A stretch of 64,000 nucleotides of DNA from Solirubrobacterales bacterium. GTDB lineage: Bacteria > Actinomycetota > Thermoleophilia > Solirubrobacterales > 70-9. The stretch covers positions 1 through 64,000 of the forward strand of contig JAICSS010000011.1 of assembly GCA_025936755.1 (NCBI GenBank), read 5' to 3'. This document shows, in pieces, positions 43,764-52,216 of this stretch (positions are counted from its first letter, which is position 1; every line of letters starts with the position of its first letter). The notes under the pieces were generated by a model that had not been told where the DNA came from, did not search any database, and saw only the letters and a list, made by a program, of their open reading frames with translations. The translations under genes were made by a program, and so were the position numbers.

Positions 43764-43810
43764 GGGAGGTCTCCGGGGCCGGTCCAGTCACCCGGCCCCG
43801 GAGATCTCCC
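43764..43810. terminator. 19-bp hairpin in the P450-LuxR intergenic region
   Basis: Left arm 43764-43782 pairs with 43792-43810 with only one G-T pair; the loop is 9 bases. Arms contain TCTCCGGGGCCGG and CCGGCCCCGGAGA. There is no T-run on either side. It is far stronger than typical operators. Confidence 0.7.
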
Positions 43811-44024
43811 GCTGGCGCCCTGGGGCAGTGTCAGACAGGGCGCCGTTCCCCACCTTCGGGGCGACAGCGAGCACCGGGCCTGCTGGAGAGCCAGACCCTG
43901 CGGATGGGGTGTCGCCGGTAAGCAGCGGCGAGGGAAGGACCTCACCCTTTGGGATCGCTATCAGTCTCACGCGGAGCAGCTTCTCGCCGCCAGGGAGGGA
44001 TCGCCAGGGGGTGCGACCCCAACC

Positions 44025-44054
44025 TTGACCCTAAGATTCCTCAGTACCTAAATA
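44025..44054 (+). promoter_or_regulatory. Candidate promoter of the LuxR-family gene
   Basis: TTGACC at 44025-44030 and TAAATA at 44049-44054 (18-bp spacer). The ATG follows 21 bases later with GGAAAGGA upstream. Confidence 0.5.
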
Positions 44055-44075
44055 GATCTTGCGGAAAGGACGGGG

Positions 44076-46901
44076 ATGACAGGGTTGCTGGAGCGAGAGC
44101 GTGAGGTGGAGGGGCTTCGCGCTGCGATAGCGGAGGTCGAGGAAGGCAGCGGCCGTGCGATCGCGGTCGAGGCCAGCGCCGGTTTGGGGAAGACCCGGCT
44201 CCTGCAGGAGGCGCGAAGGCTGTGCGAAGCGGGAGGGCTGAAGGTCCTCTCCGCTCGGGCGACGGAGCTGGAGCGGGACTTTCCCTTCGCGCTCGTTCGG
44301 CAGCTGTTCGAGCCCGAGCTGGCGGACCTCTCGCCGAAGGAGCACGGGGAGGCCCTCGAGGGCGCGACCGCGGCGCGTGGCGCCCTCGGGCTCGCGCCCG
44401 GCGAGGGGGAGACCGACGATCCCTTCGCCGTCCTTCACGGTCTCTACTGGGTGACCGCGGCGCTCGCGGAGCGCCAGCCGCTCATGCTCGCGATCGACGA
44501 CGCCCACTGGGCCGACTCCGGCTCGCTCGACTACCTCGGCTTCCTGCTGCCCCGGCTGGAGGAGCTGCCCCTGCTTCTGGTGGTGACCGTTCGGCCGGAC
44601 GAGCCGGACCCCTCGCCGAACCTGAGCCGGGTGCTCCTCGACCCACTCGTCCAGCACCTGAGGCCCGCGCCCCTCAGCTCAGAAGCGACGACGACGTTGC
44701 TTGCCGAGGAACTGGAGCGGCAGCCCGACTCCACCTTTGCCGCAACCTGCCACGAGGTCAGCGGCGGCAACCCCTTCCTCCTCTGCGAGCTGGCGCGAAA
44801 CCTGCTGGTGCAAGGGGTCGAGCCGACTTCCGAGCAGGCGGAGCTGGTTCGGGAGCAGGTGCCGGAGCGAGTCGAACACGCGGTCTTGGCGCGGCTGGCG
44901 AGGCTCTCTCCCGGGGCCGGGGACGCTGCCAGGGCGCTTGCCGTCCTCGGGGACGGCAGCGACCTCGGCCTGCTCGCGGCGATGGACGGCAGCGATCCCG
45001 AGTCGACGATCGAGGCCATGGACGAACTTCGGGCGAGCGCGATCCTGGACGACGGCGTCAAGCCGCGGTTCATCCATCCGCTCGTCCGCAACGCCGTCTA
45101 CGCGGACATGTCGGTTGGCGAACGTTCGCGGTCCCACGCCGAGGCGGCCGAGCTCCTGCGCCGGCGGGGGGCAAGCCCGGAGCGGATCGGCACCCAGCTC
45201 CTGGCCACCGAGCCGCGCGGATCGCAGGCGACGGTCGAAACCCTCGTCGAAGCGGGGAATCAGGCGCTGGGCTCCGGCGCCCCCCGGTCGGCGATCGCCT
45301 ACCTGAGCCGGGCCCTGCAGGAGCCTCCGTCGATCGAGTTGCGAGCCGCGGTGCTGGACCCCCTGCTCACGGCGAGCACCCGGGCTCCGGATCAAACGGC
45401 CTTCGCCGCTGCCGAAGGGGAGGTCTTGAAGGAATGGGCGCGGGACCCGTCGGTCCGAAGTCGCTGGGGAATCCAGCTGACGATCCTGATGGCCTTCAGC
45501 GGGCGCTTCGACGAGGCGGGGTCGATGCTCCGGGAGGCGATCGAGGCTGCGATGTCGGAGGGGGACGTCGAACGGGCCTACCAGCTGCAGGCGCAGTTGA
45601 GCACGCTGGCGGCGATATTTCCCTCGATCCCGGAGGTGACGGGCGCCGACCAGCGGCTCGAGATCGACCCCGACAGTCCGACGGCCAGGCTGGTCGCGGC
45701 GATGGAAGCGCGGGCGGCGGCCGTGGACGGGACCGCAGCCGAGATCGCCGACGCCGCCAAGCGGGCGCTGGGCAACAACGGCAGCATCTTCGCCGAGGAG
45801 CCCGAGGTGTCCGCCGCCGTGCTGGCGGTGATGACGCTGGTGGGCACGGATGAGATCGAGAGCGCCCGGTTCGGAGCCGAACGGGCGCTCGCCATAGCCA
45901 AGGAAAGCGGAGGAACGCCGGAGCTGACCCGCGCCCGCTACCTGAGTGGATTCGTCGCCTGGGGAGAGGGGAACCTGATCAAGGCCGAGGCAGACATGCG
46001 TCAGGCGGTCGACCTGGCCCGCCTCGCGGGGCTGGTGCCTTTGACGATCGTCTACACGGGCCCTCTCGTCGAGGTCCTGATCGAACGGGACGAGTTGGAT
46101 GAGGCCGAGGCCCAGCTGCGCGCCGTGGGGATGTTGGACGGGGAGGTCCCCGCCTTCTCCCCGGGTGGAGTGATCTTGCTGATGCGCGCTCATCTCCGTT
46201 TCGAAAAGGGCGAACTCGAGCGTGCCCTGGAGGATGTCTCGGTCGTTTCGAGCGAGCCGGTCAGATCGAAGATGGGGCTCGGACCGGGTGCCTCAGCATC
46301 TCCCTGGACCGTGCGCGGCCTGCTGGCGCTTGGACGAGACGAAGAGGCTCGCGCATTGGTGGACGAACTGATTCCGTGGGCTCGCCACCTGGGTGCGCCC
46401 AGCGCGGTCCTCCACGTCGCAAGGGCTGCCGCCTTCTCGCGCGGAGGGGAAGAAGGTATCGAGCTGCTGGAAGAAGCACTTGCCGAGGCGACGGACTCGC
46501 CGCGACGCCTGGAGGTCGCCTACGGGCTGGTCGATTTGGGGGAGCTGCTGCGACGGGAGGGCCGACGCGCCGACGCCCGGGTCCCTCTGCGAGAGGGCTT
46601 CGACCTCGCCCGCCGCTGCGGCGCGGCGCGAATCGCCAAGCGCGCCAACGCCGAGCTGGAAGCCACCGGCGAGACGGTGCGCCGTTACACCCCGATCGGG
46701 GTGGAGTCGCTGACGCCGAGCGAGCGCCGGGTGGCGGACCTGGCGGCGTCGGGAATGACCAACCGCCAGATCGCCCAGTCGCTCTTCGTCACCGTGAAGA
46801 CCGTCGAGGCCCACCTCAGCGCCGCCTACGACAAGCTCGACATCGGCTCCCGGCGCCAGCTTCCCGACGCTCTCCGCGCGGGGGAGCCCCGGGAGCCCTA
46901 G
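44076..46901 (+). CDS. Large ATP-binding LuxR-family regulator (LAL/MalT-like)
   Basis: 941 aa. AAA-type NTPase at the N-terminus: Walker A in EASAGLGKTRLL (residues about 32-42) and Walker B in LMLAIDDAHWAD. A long alpha-helical TPR-like middle follows. The C-terminal LuxR HTH is LTPSERRVADLAASGMTNRQ then VTVKTVEAHLSAAYDKLDIG. LAL regulators are ATP-dependent activators that oligomerise on binding an inducer. It stands alone as a transcription unit; targets are unknown, and the divergent P450 gene is one candidate. It overlaps the convergent 91-aa gene by 4 bp. Confidence 0.94.
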   Translation: MTGLLEREREVEGLRAAIAEVEEGSGRAIAVEASAGLGKTRLLQEARRLCEAGGLKVLSARATELERDFPFALVRQLFEPELADLSPKEHGEALEGATAARGALGLAPGEGETDDPFAVLHGLYWVTAALAERQPLMLAIDDAHWADSGSLDYLGFLLPRLEELPLLLVVTVRPDEPDPSPNLSRVLLDPLVQHLRPAPLSSEATTTLLAEELERQPDSTFAATCHEVSGGNPFLLCELARNLLVQGVEPTSEQAELVREQVPERVEHAVLARLARLSPGAGDAARALAVLGDGSDLGLLAAMDGSDPESTIEAMDELRASAILDDGVKPRFIHPLVRNAVYADMSVGERSRSHAEAAELLRRRGASPERIGTQLLATEPRGSQATVETLVEAGNQALGSGAPRSAIAYLSRALQEPPSIELRAAVLDPLLTASTRAPDQTAFAAAEGEVLKEWARDPSVRSRWGIQLTILMAFSGRFDEAGSMLREAIEAAMSEGDVERAYQLQAQLSTLAAIFPSIPEVTGADQRLEIDPDSPTARLVAAMEARAAAVDGTAAEIADAAKRALGNNGSIFAEEPEVSAAVLAVMTLVGTDEIESARFGAERALAIAKESGGTPELTRARYLSGFVAWGEGNLIKAEADMRQAVDLARLAGLVPLTIVYTGPLVEVLIERDELDEAEAQLRAVGMLDGEVPAFSPGGVILLMRAHLRFEKGELERALEDVSVVSSEPVRSKMGLGPGASASPWTVRGLLALGRDEEARALVDELIPWARHLGAPSAVLHVARAAAFSRGGEEGIELLEEALAEATDSPRRLEVAYGLVDLGELLRREGRRADARVPLREGFDLARRCGAARIAKRANAELEATGETVRRYTPIGVESLTPSERRVADLAASGMTNRQIAQSLFVTVKTVEAHLSAAYDKLDIGSRRQLPDALRAGEPREP

Positions 46902-47173
46902 AGCTTCTGCTCGAGATCGTCGGCTTTGCTCCCGTGGCGATCGGCAAGCTGGCGCTCGCGCTCGGCGCGTTCGGCGGCTTCGCGGGCGGTCTCCTCGTGC
47001 TCCTGCGCTTTGCTCGCGTGCAGATCGGCTTCCTGGCGGTGGCCGCCGGCCTGTTCGCCGAGGCGCTGGCGTTCCACTTCGCGGCGCGCCTTGGCTTTGC
47101 GCGCGGCGATCGCGGCAAGCACCAGGAGGATGAGAACGACGACGACGATGGCGATGATCAATCCGGTTGACAT
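46898..47173 (-). CDS. Small membrane protein: one TM helix plus charged coiled coil
   Basis: 91 aa. Residues 3-23 are a transmembrane helix (GLIIAIVVVVLILLVLAAIAA), and the remainder is a highly charged Arg/Glu/Ala/His helix (RREVERQRLGEQAGGHRQEA and onward) predicted to be a coiled coil. It may be an envelope stress or scaffold protein; no family is certain. It ends 4 bp inside the LuxR gene on the opposite strand. Confidence 0.7.
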   Translation of the reverse strand: MSTGLIIAIVVVVLILLVLAAIAARKAKARREVERQRLGEQAGGHRQEADLHASKAQEHEETAREAAERAERERQLADRHGSKADDLEQKL

Positions 47174-47233
47174 AGCTCCCTAATTACCCGTCTCGGGATC
47201 GGTAAACCAGCTCGATCCGGGTATCCGGGCGCT

Positions 47234-47875
47234 GTGTTCGAATCGCTCACCCACGAGGTCTCCCAGAGCGCGCTCACCTATCCGGTCGTCTTCACGGCCG
47301 CGGGCCTGGACGTCCTCTTCCCGCTGATCCCCTCGGAGACGATCGTCATCACCGCCGCGATCCTCGCCGCCCAGGGCGAACTGGCGATCTGGCTGCTGGT
47401 TCCCGCCGTCGCGCTCGGCGCCCTCGTCGGCGACAACCTCTGCTACCTGCTCGGCCGCCAGATCGGCGATCCGATCGCCGACCGGCTCTTCAGCGACGAG
47501 AAGGGACAGGCGCGGCTGACCTGGGCCGAGGAAGCGCTCCGCCGCCGCGGGACGATCCTGATCGGCGTCGGCCGCTTCATCCCCGGCGGCCGCACCGCCA
47601 CCACCTTCGCCGCCGGCACCCTGGAGATGCCCTACCGCCAGTTCCTCGTCGCCGACGCGGTCGCCGCCTCGCTCTGGGCGCTCTACGTCTCGATGCTCGG
47701 CTACCTCGGGGGCGAGACCTTCAAGGACAGCCTCTGGCTGCCGCTCGCGACCTCGTTCGCCTGCGCGACGGCGATCGGCTTCGGCTTCGAGATCTGGCGC
47801 CGCCTCCAGAGCCGGCGCGGCAAGGACATCCTCGGCGACGAGCTGCCGGAAGAGCTCGCGGCCCTGGAGTCCTAG
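47234..47875 (+). CDS. DedA/SNARE-associated family membrane protein
   Basis: 213 aa from GTG 47234. DedA motifs: PLIPSETIVITAAILAAQG near residue 30, ALVGDNLCYLLGRQIGD, the conserved basic/Gly segment GVGRFIPGGRTATTFAAGTLEM, and a C-terminal TM helix. The family is linked to phospholipid (undecaprenyl-phosphate or PE) flipping. The stop overlaps the convergent glycosyltransferase stop by 4 bp. Confidence 0.93.
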   Translation: MFESLTHEVSQSALTYPVVFTAAGLDVLFPLIPSETIVITAAILAAQGELAIWLLVPAVALGALVGDNLCYLLGRQIGDPIADRLFSDEKGQARLTWAEEALRRRGTILIGVGRFIPGGRTATTFAAGTLEMPYRQFLVADAVAASLWALYVSMLGYLGGETFKDSLWLPLATSFACATAIGFGFEIWRRLQSRRGKDILGDELPEELAALES

Positions 47876-49170
47876 CGCGCAGCGGCCTCGCGCACGGTCG
47901 CCTCGATCAGGTCGGCCGCGCGCTCGGTCCCGCGCGCCCGCCGCAGCCGCTCCGAGGCGGCGGCGAGGCGGGAGCGTAGCCCGGCGTCGGCGAGCAGGCG
48001 GTCGATCGCGCCGGTCAGCTCCTCGCCGCTGTGGCGGTAGGTGTCGAGGCGGGCGCCGAAGCCGGTCTCCGCGATCCGCTGGGCGTTGTCGTGCTGGTCC
48101 CAGAAGATCGGCAGCACCACCATCGGCTTGCCGAAGTGCAGGCACTCGGTGACGGTGTTGTTGCCGCCGTGCGTGATCGCCAGGTCGACCTTGGGCAGGA
48201 CTTCGGTCTGCGGCAGGAACTCCTCGCCGACCATGTTCCCGGCGAGCTCGAACTCGCTGTGCTGGGGGCCCTTGGAGACGACGATCCGGTAGGGCGCCTC
48301 GGCCAGCTCGGCGACCAGCTTCCGCATCAGCTCGACGTCGGCCGAGCCGAGCGAGCCGAGGCTGAGGTAGAGGAGCGGCCCCTCGCGCTCGGCCAGGGCC
48401 GGCGGCAGCTCCCAGGCGGGGTCGGTGCTCCGCACGCTGCTCTGCAGGTTGTGCCAGCGCGGGCCGAGCGGCCGGGCGCGCCGGTAGTCGACCTCGTCGG
48501 GATAGAGGTAGAGGTTCAGCCACTTGCTCTCGTGGACGAAGTCGTCGGGCGGCAGCGGCGGCGCTCCCCGCTCGCTGCAGAACTCGCTGAAGGAGGCGTG
48601 CAGGTCGCGGTGGGCGTCGCGGTATTCGGCCCAGAACGCGTCCCAGCTGCTGCGGTCGTCGCTGGGCAGGCCGGAGAAGACCGGCGGCACCTCGGGGTCC
48701 TTGATCTCGGCCGGGTTGCAGGAGGCGATTCGCGCCCAGGGCCGGCCGCTGGCGAGCAGGGCCGGGAAGCTGACGACGTTGTCCTCGACGATCAGGTCGG
48801 GCTGCAGCTCCTCGACGATCTCACGCAGGCGCTCGTCGACGTAGCGGGCGCCGTCGACCAGCGCCTCGAAGGTCGGGGCGATGAACTCGGAGAGCTGCTC
48901 GGCGGTCGACTTGCGGAAGACCGGGGCGGTGTCGCGGATGAAGTCCTTCCAGAACTGGCCCGGCGCTTCCTCGGTCTCCGGCGGCGGCGTCAGCCGCATC
49001 AGCCGCTCCTCGAAGCCCTGCGCCTCGAGCGTGCCGGCGAAGGACTCCTCGACGACGAAGACGACGCGGTGGCCGCGCCGCTGCAGCACCGCGCCGATCC
49101 CGACGCAGTTGTTGGTCGGCCCGAACGCCCCCTCCGGGAAGAAGACGACCGTCGACCCATTGCCCCCCAT
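47872..49170 (-). CDS. MGT/UGT-type glycosyltransferase (GT1 family)
   Basis: 432 aa, GT-B fold. The N-terminal acceptor domain opens VVFFPEGAFGPTNNCVGIG. The C-terminal donor domain has LYLSLGSLGSADVELM and the family signature THGGNNTVTECLHFGKPMVV followed by FWDQHDNAQRI. GT1 enzymes transfer sugars from NDP-sugars to small lipophilic acceptors such as macrolides, flavonoids or sterols. No biosynthetic cluster is adjacent, so the acceptor is unknown. It may detoxify xenobiotics. Confidence 0.92.
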   Translation of the reverse strand: MGGNGSTVVFFPEGAFGPTNNCVGIGAVLQRRGHRVVFVVEESFAGTLEAQGFEERLMRLTPPPETEEAPGQFWKDFIRDTAPVFRKSTAEQLSEFIAPTFEALVDGARYVDERLREIVEELQPDLIVEDNVVSFPALLASGRPWARIASCNPAEIKDPEVPPVFSGLPSDDRSSWDAFWAEYRDAHRDLHASFSEFCSERGAPPLPPDDFVHESKWLNLYLYPDEVDYRRARPLGPRWHNLQSSVRSTDPAWELPPALAEREGPLLYLSLGSLGSADVELMRKLVAELAEAPYRIVVSKGPQHSEFELAGNMVGEEFLPQTEVLPKVDLAITHGGNNTVTECLHFGKPMVVLPIFWDQHDNAQRIAETGFGARLDTYRHSGEELTGAIDRLLADAGLRSRLAAASERLRRARGTERAADLIEATVREAAAR

Positions 49171-49276
49171 CGGCCCATCTTGGAGGACGGGTCACCCGGG
49201 CGCAATGTCCGCGATGTAGAGGACGACATCCGAGTTTGCTTCACTTCTGAGACCAGAGAAAGGAGGTGGTCCTAAC

Positions 49277-49321
49277 TTGAATCACATGCTTGATGGGACT
49301 CTGGAGGTGCAGGGCCGCTAG
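49277..49321 (+). CDS. Candidate 14-residue peptide behind an extended Shine-Dalgarno
   Basis: TTG 49277 opens MNHMLDGTLEVQGR and stop; an internal ATG at 49286 gives 11 residues. GAAAGGAGGTGGTCC (49257-49271) is complementary over almost its full length to the usual 16S rRNA 3' end, far more than ordinary ribosome-binding sites in this window, with 9 bases to the TTG. A second GGAGGTG lies inside the ORF. A strong terminator follows 110 bases later. It may be a leader peptide or a structured RNA rather than a functional peptide. Confidence 0.4.
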   Translation: MNHMLDGTLEVQGR

Positions 49322-49434
49322 GCGCCGCACTGGTTTGGGCGCCCGGCGGAATCCACCCCGGGCACCGGCGGTTCGTAGGGAGCCGGGTCTTGTCCCGCTC
49401 GGTAGCAGTTCCCGCGTCCGTTCCTTCGCACCAG

Positions 49435-49462
49435 GCGAGAGCCGCCCCCGGGCGGCTCTCGC
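49435..49462 (+). terminator. Strong hairpin terminating the small unit near 49.3 kb
   Basis: GCGAGAGCCGCCC and GGGCGGCTCTCGC with a 2-base gap (12 bp plus a 4-base loop), followed by GCTTTCGG. Confidence 0.65.
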
Positions 49463-49482
49463 GCTTTCGGCCAGCCAGCGCC

Positions 49483-49529
49483 TTCGCCTGTTCCTTTTCG
49501 TTGTTATCCGCCGAAGAGGAACAGGCGAA
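49483..49529 (-). terminator. Terminator hairpin of the lipoprotein gene
   Basis: TTCGCCTGTTCCT and AGGAACAGGCGAA, 13 bp perfect, with a 21-base loop that itself contains TTCG/CGAA. It abuts the TGA of the gene ending at 49530. Confidence 0.65.
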
Positions 49530-50096
49530 TCAGCCGCTGGCGTCGAGACCGTCTTTCGCTTCGCTGAGGAAGTGGGAGGCGATGCGCCAGCGGCGCTGCA
49601 GGACCGGTTCGATCCTTTCCGATCCGCAGCCGGCTTCGGAGACGCATTCGCCCCAGTCGTTGGCCGCCTCGATGTAGCGGTTGAAGGCCTTCTCGCCGGG
49701 GGCGGCGACGGCGGTCAGGCAGTCGATCTGCAGCCGGTCGACCGGGATCTTTCCGTAGGTGGAACGGACCCCCCGCACTTCGTCGACGTACTGGTCGTAG
49801 GTGAGGCCGACGGCGAGCCGGCGTCGCAGCCCGTCCATCGAGCCGACGAAGCCGCCGAGCTGGCTCTGGCAGAGGTCCCCGGCGGGGACGGGCCCCCTGC
49901 CTTCCTCGCTCTTCGCTGACTTCCCAGCATCGTTTCCCGCCTTTTGGTTGCGGGAGGAACCCAAATCCTGGAAACGACCATCTTCTTGGCTGGTGAAGGT
50001 GGCGCCCGTGGAGTCGGAATGGCCGCCACCGCAGCCGGCGAGCGCAAGCGCCGCCAGCAGCACGCAGCCGATCAGCTGGAGGTGGGCGGCGGGCAC
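49530..50096 (-). CDS. Secreted lipoprotein of unknown function
   Basis: 188 aa from GTG 50096. Type II signal peptide with lipobox LALAGC (Cys22), so it is probably acylated and anchored to the outer face of the membrane. A Ser/Gly/Lys-rich linker reaches residue 70, then a compact helical domain with four Cys (LCQSQLGG, IDCLTAVAA, WGECVSEAGCGSE). I do not recognise the domain. It is divergent from the SGNH hydrolase gene with a 41-bp gap. Confidence 0.8.
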   Translation of the reverse strand: MPAAHLQLIGCVLLAALALAGCGGGHSDSTGATFTSQEDGRFQDLGSSRNQKAGNDAGKSAKSEEGRGPVPAGDLCQSQLGGFVGSMDGLRRRLAVGLTYDQYVDEVRGVRSTYGKIPVDRLQIDCLTAVAAPGEKAFNRYIEAANDWGECVSEAGCGSERIEPVLQRRWRIASHFLSEAKDGLDASG

Positions 50097-50137
50097 GGGC
50101 GCAGTTTAGGAGGAGTACGTCGTGTAAAAAGCTCTCC

Positions 50138-50881
50138 GTGCGGTGGATCGGCGGCTTCGGGATGGCAGCGCTTGTGACGCTATTCCTCTGCACGTGCGCC
50201 CCCGCCGCGCAGGCGCGGCCCCACGTCCTGGTCGTGGGTGACAGCCTCGAGGAATTGACCTCCCCCTATCTGGCTGACTACCTGCCCGGCGTCGAACTGA
50301 CCGTCGACGCGGTCGGCGGCTACAACAGCTACCAGATCTTCGACCTCTTCCAGGAAAGCTACGAACCCTCCGACGACGTGGTCGTCTTCGACGCCGGCAC
50401 CAACGACAACCCGTCCTATCCGGAGATCCTCGCCGGCAACCTCGCCAAGGTGGCGGAAACCATCGGCGACCGCTGCATGGTGGTGCCGACGATCCACGGC
50501 CTCCATCCCGGCGGCGTCGACGACAGCGGCAAGAACCGGGTCGTCGCCGAATTCGCCGCCTCGCGGCCGGGGACCCAGGTGCCCGACTGGCAGGGGGCGG
50601 TGTTCGCCCATCCGGAGCTGATGCAGGCCGACGACCTGCACCCGATCGAAGAGGGCGCCGACTACCGGGCCCAGCTGATCGCCCAGGGGGTGGAGGGCTG
50701 CCTCGCCTACGGCGACGCGGTCGCCAGCGCGCCGGCGGAACCGCGCGCCGACGTCGAACCGATCGCCGCCGTCGGCCGCCTGCAGGCGCGGGAGAAGGCG
50801 GTGATGGACCGGATCCGGGCCGACGTCCTGCGCCAGGCCGCCGCCTCGCTCCTCGCCGGCGCCCTGCTCGCGGGCCGGTGA
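50138..50881 (+). CDS. Secreted SGNH/GDSL-type hydrolase
   Basis: 247 aa from GTG 50138 (GTG 50143 is out of frame). A signal peptide (AALVTLFLCTCAPAAQA) precedes block I VVGDSLEEL with the nucleophile Ser, block III FDAGTNDN with the oxyanion Asn, and block V DDLHP with the catalytic Asp and His. This is a complete SGNH set. Substrate (polysaccharide or lipid ester) unknown. A hydrophobic C-terminal segment (AAASLLAGALLAGR) might anchor it. AGGAGGAG lies 21 bases upstream, too far for ideal initiation. Confidence 0.85.
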   Translation: MRWIGGFGMAALVTLFLCTCAPAAQARPHVLVVGDSLEELTSPYLADYLPGVELTVDAVGGYNSYQIFDLFQESYEPSDDVVVFDAGTNDNPSYPEILAGNLAKVAETIGDRCMVVPTIHGLHPGGVDDSGKNRVVAEFAASRPGTQVPDWQGAVFAHPELMQADDLHPIEEGADYRAQLIAQGVEGCLAYGDAVASAPAEPRADVEPIAAVGRLQAREKAVMDRIRADVLRQAAASLLAGALLAGR

Positions 50882-50926
50882 GGGCGGCCTGTCAGAAGTG
50901 ACAATCTGTAGGCATGGAGCGGCCCC

Positions 50927-52216
50927 GTGAGTGAGGTGGTGATGCCCCGCCTCTCCGACTCGATGGAGGAGGGGACGATCCTGACCTGGCTGAAGCAGGT
51001 GGGCGACGAGATCGCAATCGGCGACGAGCTGGTCGAAATCGAGACCGACAAGGCCAACATGGCCTACGAAGCAGACGTGGCGGGGACGCTGCAGGAGATC
51101 CTGGCGCAGGAGGGGGAGACGCTGCCGATCGGCAGTCCCATCGCGCGGATCGGGGAGTCAAACGGTGCAGGTTCGAACGGCGAGGTGGAAGACAGCGAGG
51201 GACAGGGCGGTCGGCCCGCGGGTCCTGTCACGGCAGGGGACCCCCCATCCCTTCCGGTAGCTAAAGCTTCCTCAGGGATGGTCCCCCCTGCCGTGCCACC
51301 CACGGGAGAAGCGTCAGAGGCTGACGCCGAGGCTCCGGCCGCAGAAGAGAACGGCGGGGAGAGGGTGAAAGCCTCGCCCCTGGCTCGACGGCTGGCAGAG
51401 GACAAGGGGCTGGACTTGAAGGCGCTTCATGGGTCCGGGCCGGGGGGGCGGATCATCAAGCACGACGTCGAGGAAGCCGAAGCTCCGAGCCCTGCTGCTC
51501 CATCCAGCGGCGGTGGGACCGCGAAAGGGGAGACCCAGATCCAGGAGCCGAACAAGCTGCAGCAGACGATCGCGCGGCGGATGGCGGAGTCGAAGGCGAC
51601 GGCGCCCCACTTCTACCTGACGATCGAGATCGACATGGGGAGGGCGGTGCAGGCGCGGGCGGCGATCAAAGCGGCGTCGAAGGAGGGCGACGTCGTCCCC
51701 TCTTTCAACGACATGATCGTCAAGGCCTGCGCGATCGCCCTGCGGGAGTTCCCGAAAGCCAACGGCGCCTACCGAGACGGCCGCTACGAGCTCTACTCGC
51801 GGGTCAACGTCGGGGTCGCGGTCGCCGCCGAGGAAGCGCTGGTGGTGCCGACGGTCTTCGACGCCGATCGCAAGGGCCTGCGCCGGATCGCCGCCGACAC
51901 CCGCGCCGTCGCCGCCAAAGTCCGCGACGGCTCGGTCACCCCGCCGGAGCTCTCGGGCGGCACCTTCACCGTCAGCAACCTGGGGATGTACGGGATCGAC
52001 GAGTTCGACGCGGTGATCAACATGGGCCAGGCGGCGATCCTCGCCGTCGGCGCGATTCGCGAGGTCCCGGCCGTCCGCGACGGCGAGATCGTCCCGGCGC
52101 GGCTGATGAAAGCGACCCTCTCCTGCGACCACCGCATCCTCTACGGCGCCGAGGGCGCCGAGTTCCTCGCCCGGGTCAGGCAGCTGCTCGAGGAGCCCGT
52201 CTCCCTCGCGCTCTAG
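50927..52216 (+). CDS. 2-oxoacid dehydrogenase E2 component (dihydrolipoamide acyltransferase)
   Basis: 429 aa from GTG 50927. One lipoyl domain with the modified Lys in EIETDKANMAYEA, a Pro/Ala/Gly-rich linker, an E1/E3-binding domain (KASPLARRLAEDKGLDL, GSGPGGRIIKHDVEEA), and the catalytic domain ending SCDHRILYGAEGAEFLARV. The family's HxxxDG active-site motif is HRILYG here: the His is kept but the Asp is Tyr. It transfers acyl groups from lipoamide to CoA. No E1 or E3 gene lies next to it in the window. Confidence 0.92.
   Translation: MSEVVMPRLSDSMEEGTILTWLKQVGDEIAIGDELVEIETDKANMAYEADVAGTLQEILAQEGETLPIGSPIARIGESNGAGSNGEVEDSEGQGGRPAGPVTAGDPPSLPVAKASSGMVPPAVPPTGEASEADAEAPAAEENGGERVKASPLARRLAEDKGLDLKALHGSGPGGRIIKHDVEEAEAPSPAAPSSGGGTAKGETQIQEPNKLQQTIARRMAESKATAPHFYLTIEIDMGRAVQARAAIKAASKEGDVVPSFNDMIVKACAIALREFPKANGAYRDGRYELYSRVNVGVAVAAEEALVVPTVFDADRKGLRRIAADTRAVAAKVRDGSVTPPELSGGTFTVSNLGMYGIDEFDAVINMGQAAILAVGAIREVPAVRDGEIVPARLMKATLSCDHRILYGAEGAEFLARVRQLLEEPVSLAL

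Larger units (their letters stand above)
43704..44075. other. 372-bp divergent intergenic region with several stem-loops
   Basis: Between the P450 (minus) and LuxR (plus) genes. From left to right: a palindrome at 43718-43735, a 19-bp hairpin at 43764-43810, an 8-bp hairpin at 43814-43844, a stem closed by GGCGACA and TGTCGCC at 43860-43916, and a promoter at 44025. No credible ORF. The stacked stems suggest a structured leader RNA for the LuxR gene or a transcription barrier. Confidence 0.6.
49171..49529 (+). other. 359-bp region holding a 14-codon ORF and two terminator hairpins
   Basis: From 49171 the upstream region of the glycosyltransferase gives way to a short transcription unit on the plus strand: an extended Shine-Dalgarno at 49258-49269, a tiny ORF, about 110 bases without features, a 13-bp terminator hairpin (49435-49462), then the terminator of the convergent lipoprotein gene (49483-49529). 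Confidence 0.55.

Noticed and set aside
43860-43916. Considered a cobalamin or cyclic-di-GMP riboswitch
   Set aside because: The diagnostic conserved loops of those classes are not present; only the stem pattern is suggestive.
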